Source: Paenibacillus camerounensis (GTDB lineage: Bacteria > Bacillota > Bacilli > Paenibacillales > Paenibacillaceae). From it: a DNA stretch of 64,000 nt. Position 1 is the stretch's first letter. Every line of letters starts with the position of its first letter. The stretch covers positions 62,001 to 126,000 of the forward strand of contig NZ_CCDG010000044.1 of assembly GCF_000723885.1 (NCBI RefSeq). The letters run 5' to 3'. The translations under genes and the position numbers were made by a program. The notes beneath the pieces were generated by a model. It searched no databases and was not told the origin of the DNA. It saw nothing but the letters and a program-made list of their open reading frames with translations. Below are positions 59,962 to 64,000 of the stretch, in pieces.

Positions 59962-61419
59962 TCAGCCTAGGTTCTCACCATTGGAGGCAATAACCTGCTT
60001 GTACCAGTGAAACGAATTTTTGCGCAATCGGCGCAGCGATCCTGATCCGTCATCATGTTTATCCACATAGATCATACCATACCGCTTGGCCATCTCCCCA
60101 GTGGAGACGCTGACCAGATCGATGCAGCCCCAAGGCGTGTAACCGATCAGCTCGACCCCGTCCTTGATGGCTTCCTTCATTGCCTTAACATGCTCACGCA
60201 AATATTCGATCCGGTAATCGTCGGCAATTGTGCCATCTTCCGCTATATGATCCTCCGCTCCCAAACCGTTCTCGACGATCATCATCGGAATTTCATAGCG
60301 GTGATAAATATTGTTGAGCGCCCAGCGCAGGCCCTGTGCATCAATCTGCCAGCCCCAGTCGCTTGTCTGAAGATACGGATTCTTGATGCCCCGGGACATG
60401 TTGCCGTTAGTCAGCTCGGCAGGAGGATTTTTACTGAGTGTAAACGGTGTATAGTAGCTGAAGGTGTAATAATCGACACAGCCCCGCTTTAGAATTTCTT
60501 CATCCTCTGCCGTAAACTCCAGCTCAACACCGTGTTCCTTCATGTAACGTAGCGCCCGTCCGGAATATTCGCCGCGGATCTGCACATCAGAGCACATCAG
60601 ATTGTTGATCAGATCCTCCTCCAGCGTCATCATAACATCGTCGGGACTGCATGTATAAGGATATGGAGTGTGGTACGTAATCATACAGCCCATATGAATA
60701 TCGGGATTCAGTTCGCGGGCGCGGATAACCGCTCTTGCACTGGCTACAAGCTGATGATGCATAGCTTGAATCCGCTCTAGCCGCTGCTCCGAATTGGGAT
60801 TGGTGAACATTCCCTGATCTGCCTCCAGAATCATACCACCCGCAAGATAGTTGCCGTATGGCTTCAGCAGACAGTTGATCTCATTGAAGGTAATCCAATA
60901 TTTCACAACATCCTTATAACGGGTCAGGACCACGTCTGCATATTTAACGAACAGGTCAATCAGCTTACGTGAAGCCCAGCCGTTGTATTTCTCGGTCAGC
61001 GCATAAGGAAGCTCGTAGTGAGACAAGGTCACCAGCGGTTCAATTCCGTGCTTTTTCAGCTCAGCGAACACCTTGTCGTAGAACTGCAATCCCGCTTCAT
61101 TCGGTTCGGTTTCCTCTCCGGCAGGAAATATGCGAGACCAGGAGATCGACATTCTAAATATTTTAAAGCCCATTTCCGCAAACAGTGCAATATCCTCTTC
61201 ATACCGGTGATAAAAGTCAATCGCCTCATGACTCGGATATAAGACATCCTCATTGAGTTCCCGGGTGACCCGGCGTTTCTCCGTCCGGCTCCCTACGGTA
61301 ACCATATCTGCCGTCGACAGTCCCTTGCCTCCCTCACGGTAGCCTCCTTCTATTTGAATCGCCGATGTTGCGCCACCCCACAAGAAACCGTCTGGAAAAT
61401 GCTCCTGTACCTCTTTCAC
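59962..61419 (-). CDS. bglH: 6-phospho-beta-glucosidase (GH1)
   Basis: A 485-residue GH1 enzyme that splits phosphorylated beta-glucosides made by the PTS. The acid/base Glu180 lies in WITFNEIN and the nucleophile Glu383 in MMIVENGLG. Residues near the C-terminus (GYTPWGCIDLVSVSTGEMAKRYGMIYVD) match the phospho-glucosidase branch. GTG start with GGAG upstream. It lies 36 nt behind bglP. Confidence 0.95.
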   Translation of the reverse strand: MKEVQEHFPDGFLWGGATSAIQIEGGYREGGKGLSTADMVTVGSRTEKRRVTRELNEDVLYPSHEAIDFYHRYEEDIALFAEMGFKIFRMSISWSRIFPAGEETEPNEAGLQFYDKVFAELKKHGIEPLVTLSHYELPYALTEKYNGWASRKLIDLFVKYADVVLTRYKDVVKYWITFNEINCLLKPYGNYLAGGMILEADQGMFTNPNSEQRLERIQAMHHQLVASARAVIRARELNPDIHMGCMITYHTPYPYTCSPDDVMMTLEEDLINNLMCSDVQIRGEYSGRALRYMKEHGVELEFTAEDEEILKRGCVDYYTFSYYTPFTLSKNPPAELTNGNMSRGIKNPYLQTSDWGWQIDAQGLRWALNNIYHRYEIPMMIVENGLGAEDHIAEDGTIADDYRIEYLREHVKAMKEAIKDGVELIGYTPWGCIDLVSVSTGEMAKRYGMIYVDKHDDGSGSLRRLRKNSFHWYKQVIASNGENLG

Positions 61420-61455
61420 TCCAACCCTCTCCTTTATCCGTTGTTTTGCCTTATG

Positions 61456-63345
61456 CTACAGAATTGAAATGACTTCTTCCCCCTGCTTGACCTGCTTGTT
61501 CTCATTGCCGATAACATCGAGATAATCCGCTGTATTCGTAATGATGATCGGAGTAATGACCTCGAATCCTTCCTCTGCAATCTTAGCCAGGTCAAAATCA
61601 ATCAGCGGATCGCCAATCGCAACCCGGTCTCCCGCCTGTACATGATTTGTGAAATATCTGCCCTTCAGCTTCACCGTGTCCACTCCGATGTGAATTAGAA
61701 CCTCAACGCCTTCATCTGAGGTAACGGAAATAGCATGCTTGGTCTTCGTTAACGTCGTTACTGTTCCCGCAATTGGCGAGACCACTTTTCCTTCGCTAGG
61801 AATGATAGCTACGCCTTTACCCATTAGCCGTTCCGAGAACACATTGTCCCCCACTTCGGACAGACTGACCGTCTTCCCGTTCAGCGGGCTGTAGACAAAT
61901 CTCTGCTGCTTAGTCTGAACCTTTATTGCCGAAGCACCGTCCACAGCATTTCCCGCAGCCGCCGGTACCGCTTCCTCTTTCAGACCCATAATCAAGGTCA
62001 GTACAAATGAGACTCCCAGCGCCAGCCCTGCAGAAATAGCTGCATTCAGCAAATTCCCCGGATACTCTTCATTCACGAATGACGGGAATTTCAATAGCGA
62101 TGGTGACACCAGCGCAAACAGCTTCAGCTTCGTAAGGCCGGCGTAAATACCGGAGACCATGCCGCCTACAATAACAGGGATTAAGGTGCGCTTAAGCTTG
62201 AAGGCAACACCAAAGATTGCAGGCTCCGTAATTCCGGACAACAGTGCCGTGGTACCGGCAGACAGCGAGATTTGACGCAGGTTTTTGTCTTTGGTCCGCA
62301 GGGCAACTGCAAGACATACTCCCGTCAGTGAGAAGATCGCACACAGGGAGCTGACCGCCATCAGGCCATCATAGCCGTATTGGCTGATAGACTGGATTAT
62401 GGCAGGAGTGAATGCCCAGTGCATACCTGTCATTACGATGAACGGCTTGAAGGCGCCAAGGATTGCAAGGGCGAGCCAGCCGATTTTCTCCTGGATGAAA
62501 TAGATTCCGACAGCCAGACCGTTGCCTAAGTGATAACCCAGCGGTCCGACAGCCAGAAAAGCGATTGGTGCCATAATAATGATGACGAGCAGTGGCTTAA
62601 AAAACACTTTTATAACGGATGGAGATACTTTCTCCGCAAATTTTTCCACATAGGACATGAGCCAGATCGTAATAATGATTGGAATAACCGTTGAGTTGTA
62701 ACTGATCAGGGTAACCGGCAGACCGAACAGGCTGACCGGCTCCTTGGCCGCGACCAGCGCCGCATAGTTCGGATGCAGCAGAATCGCTCCGAGCGCAAGC
62801 GACAGGTACGGGTTCGTGTTGAATTTTTTGGATGATGAGTAAGCCAGCAGAACTGGCAGGAAGTAAAACACCGAATCGGCGAAGAAGCTGATGAAATAAT
62901 AGGTCTGGTCGGTTGCCTTTAGCACCCCGGCCATCAGCAGCAGTGACAATAAAACTTTGAGAATACCCGCCCCGGCCAGCGCAGGGACAATCGGAGCCAT
63001 CGCCGAAGACAGCACATTGATGACAGCCAGCAGAGGATTCATTTTTTTCTTGGGTGCTTCATTCCCTGTAGCCGCCTGTGCAGCTCCGCCAGTCTGGCCC
63101 GGCAAAATCTTCGCCACCTCACTGAACACAAGCGGGACGTCATTGCCGATAATGACCTGGTATTGCCCGCCGTTCTTCGTAACTCCCAGTACACCAGTGG
63201 TACTCTTCAAAGTCCCTTCGTTCACCTTGTCAAAATCCTTGAGGGTAAACCGGAGTCTTGTCATACAGTGAATCGCACTAATCACGTTCCCCGAACCGCC
63301 GATGTTGTCTACAATTTTGGCGGCAAGCTGTTTTCTGTCCATCAT
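61456..63345 (-). CDS. bglP: PTS beta-glucoside transporter subunit IIBCA
   Basis: A 629-residue fused transporter. IIB about 1-90 with active Cys27 in SAIHCMTRLRF; IIC about 105-460 with ten helices (TGMHWAFTPAIIQS is a landmark); IIA about 485-629 with the phosphorylated His in VLIHIGVDTVKLKG. It imports and phosphorylates beta-glucosides such as cellobiose, salicin or arbutin. ATG at 63345 has AGGAGG 6 nt upstream; the longer ORF to 63423 runs through the terminator. Confidence 0.95.
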   Translation of the reverse strand: MMDRKQLAAKIVDNIGGSGNVISAIHCMTRLRFTLKDFDKVNEGTLKSTTGVLGVTKNGGQYQVIIGNDVPLVFSEVAKILPGQTGGAAQAATGNEAPKKKMNPLLAVINVLSSAMAPIVPALAGAGILKVLLSLLLMAGVLKATDQTYYFISFFADSVFYFLPVLLAYSSSKKFNTNPYLSLALGAILLHPNYAALVAAKEPVSLFGLPVTLISYNSTVIPIIITIWLMSYVEKFAEKVSPSVIKVFFKPLLVIIIMAPIAFLAVGPLGYHLGNGLAVGIYFIQEKIGWLALAILGAFKPFIVMTGMHWAFTPAIIQSISQYGYDGLMAVSSLCAIFSLTGVCLAVALRTKDKNLRQISLSAGTTALLSGITEPAIFGVAFKLKRTLIPVIVGGMVSGIYAGLTKLKLFALVSPSLLKFPSFVNEEYPGNLLNAAISAGLALGVSFVLTLIMGLKEEAVPAAAGNAVDGASAIKVQTKQQRFVYSPLNGKTVSLSEVGDNVFSERLMGKGVAIIPSEGKVVSPIAGTVTTLTKTKHAISVTSDEGVEVLIHIGVDTVKLKGRYFTNHVQAGDRVAIGDPLIDFDLAKIAEEGFEVITPIIITNTADYLDVIGNENKQVKQGEEVISIL

Positions 63346-63372
63346 TTCATTCCTCCTGAAAATGTTGGTAAC

Positions 63373-63439
63373 AAAAAAAAGACCCAATCCGAAAAGACGA
63401 TACCACCTTGCGGTGCATATCACTTTTCAAATTAGATCC
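63373..63439 (-). terminator. Conditional terminator before bglP
   Basis: A long imperfect stem: GGATCTAATTTGAAAAG... pairs with ...CTTTTCGGATTGGGTC around a CACC-GCAA-GGTG tip, followed by TTTTTTTT on the minus strand. Its 5' arm overlaps the antiterminator target. Confidence 0.88.
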
Positions 63440-63462
63440 TGCCTGCTTCACCAGTAACACGT
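63432..63462 (-). promoter_or_regulatory. RAT site (BglG/LicT ribonucleic antiterminator)
   Basis: The RNA reads GTGTTACTGGTGAAGCAGGC and then AGGATCTAA. This matches the RAT layout (GTTACTG-loop-GCAGGC, then an A/C-rich end) and overlaps the terminator arm, as required for antitermination by the licT product. Confidence 0.85.
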
Positions 63463-63495
63463 CTAAAATTGAGTATTCAATTGTTCCTGAAGAAA

Positions 63496-63525
63496 ACGAT
63501 AACATACGCCCTTAATACTTGTCAA
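63496..63525 (-). promoter_or_regulatory. Promoter of the bgl operon
   Basis: TTGACA (63520-63525) and TATCGT (63496-63501) on the minus strand, 18-nt spacer, with TG just before the -10 (extended form). Confidence 0.75.
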
Positions 63526-63532
63526 TCACTTT

Positions 63533-63546
63533 TGATAACGATTACA
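63533..63546 (-). promoter_or_regulatory. cre box for CcpA
   Basis: TGTAATCGTTATCA, a very good match to the catabolite-response consensus, 7 nt upstream of the bgl -35 box. It should bring CcpA repression by glucose. Confidence 0.8.
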
Positions 63547-63630
63547 CTCCCGCCAGAATACCTTAAACCAGCTCGAACGCCTGCCCGGCGCATCAGTGCA
63601 TCAACCGGTAAAGAATGACCGCGCTCCTGT

Positions 63631-64000
63631 TTATTGCGTATAATGCGCAGCTTCCTCTGCCGAATCCCGCGCATAGTCATTGAAGGTCGACAGCACACTG
63701 TTGTATTCCTCGATATCCTGCACCCGGATGCCTTCATGCAGCTGCTGCCACACCTCTTCGGGAAGAGAGGATTTCATCGCGCCCATATCCATCTGAAAAA
63801 AGGTCTTCAGCACCTCTTCCCCTTCCGGCCGGCCCTTGAACAGGCTAAGATTCCCTTCCTCGTCGATCCCGATATAAGCATTCTGTTTGGTCAGCGGTGA
63901 CAGATCATTCACCCGCTTCTCCAGCCACAGATCGCCCTCTGCGCTGATCCATCCGCTCCAGCCCGGGCGGTCTTTGATCAGCGCCTTCTGCTGGACAGGG
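63631..64000 (-). CDS. bofC: BofC C-terminal part (runs off the window)
   Basis: The open frame continues to the window edge, giving the last 122 residues of a longer protein. RVNDLSPLTKQNAYIGIDEEGNLSLFKG and FFQMDMGAMKSSL match BofC, the forespore-side protein that inhibits the SpoIVB protease and so gates sigma-K activation. The apparent start inside the frame at 63912 is internal. In B. subtilis bofC lies next to ruvA, which agrees with this position. Confidence 0.85.
   Translation of the reverse strand, partial: PVQQKALIKDRPGWSGWISAEGDLWLEKRVNDLSPLTKQNAYIGIDEEGNLSLFKGRPEGEEVLKTFFQMDMGAMKSSLPEEVWQQLHEGIRVQDIEEYNSVLSTFNDYARDSAEEAAHYTQ

Overview
The window looks like chromosome from a spore-forming, cellulolytic member of the Bacilli, most likely Paenibacillus or a close relative. 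This rests on the gene content (SpoVB, BofC and SpoIID-like sporulation genes, ComN, CymR, HelD, YrrD, YrzE), on two T-box leaders, on split secD/secF, on ruvC standing next to ruvAB, and on typical Bacilli signals (AGGAGG ribosome sites, many TTG/GTG starts, TTGACA/TATAAT promoters). The species name is an inference. No tRNA, rRNA, CRISPR array, prophage or intact transposon was seen.

The backbone follows the well-known Bacillus subtilis block around yrrD-iscS-cymR-mnmA-rarA-tcdA-aspS-hisS-dtd-relA-apt-recJ-secDF-comN-spoVB-yrbG-yrzE-yajC-tgt-queA-ruvBA-bofC, nearly all on the minus strand. Region by region: 1-9.3 kb holds a T-box leader with the start of a probable leuS, an AI-2E-type permease, YrrD, the cysteine desulfurase, DUF523 and SRAP proteins, a fluoride-riboswitch-controlled ClC exporter, CymR and the tRNA thiolase MnmA (on plus). 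9.3-21.2 kb is an accessory catabolic block: a five-gene oligopeptide-type ABC importer and a two-gene secreted cellulase operon (GH9 and GH48, each with FN3 and CBM3 modules). 21.6-38.7 kb carries rarA, a small CD3324-family regulator, a chemoreceptor, HelD, a purine permease, tcdA, the T-box-controlled hisS-aspS operon, two small stress-like genes, dtd and relA. 39-58.9 kb carries a uracil permease, apt, recJ, a CDF transporter, secDF, comN, spoVB, DUF421, YrzE and PAP2 proteins, yajC, tgt, queA, a SpoIID-like protein and ruvBAC. 59-63.6 kb is a beta-glucoside PTS operon (bglP-bglH-licT) with cre, promoter, antiterminator target and terminator all readable. The window ends in the C-terminal part of bofC.

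Functionally the genes group into tRNA charging and modification (aspS, hisS, leuS, mnmA, tgt, queA, tcdA, dtd), sulfur supply and its control (iscS, cymR, mnmA), protein export (secDF, yajC), recombination and repair (rarA, recJ, ruvABC, SRAP), purine/pyrimidine salvage and ppGpp (apt, two NCS2 permeases, relA), and plant polysaccharide use (cellulases, ABC importer, beta-glucoside PTS).

The most unusual features are: a 64-bp tandem hairpin repeat that ends at the ribosome site of two unrelated genes (apt and yrzE); a cluster of four back-to-back hairpins at 23.5 kb that may be a TnpB/IS605-type 3' end or an independent structured RNA; a short ORF with its own strong ribosome site running into the CD3324 gene; a dense operator-like repeat cluster before the opp operon; and a 61-residue Sm/Hfq-like mini-protein. 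I saw no clear, wholly new multi-gene system.
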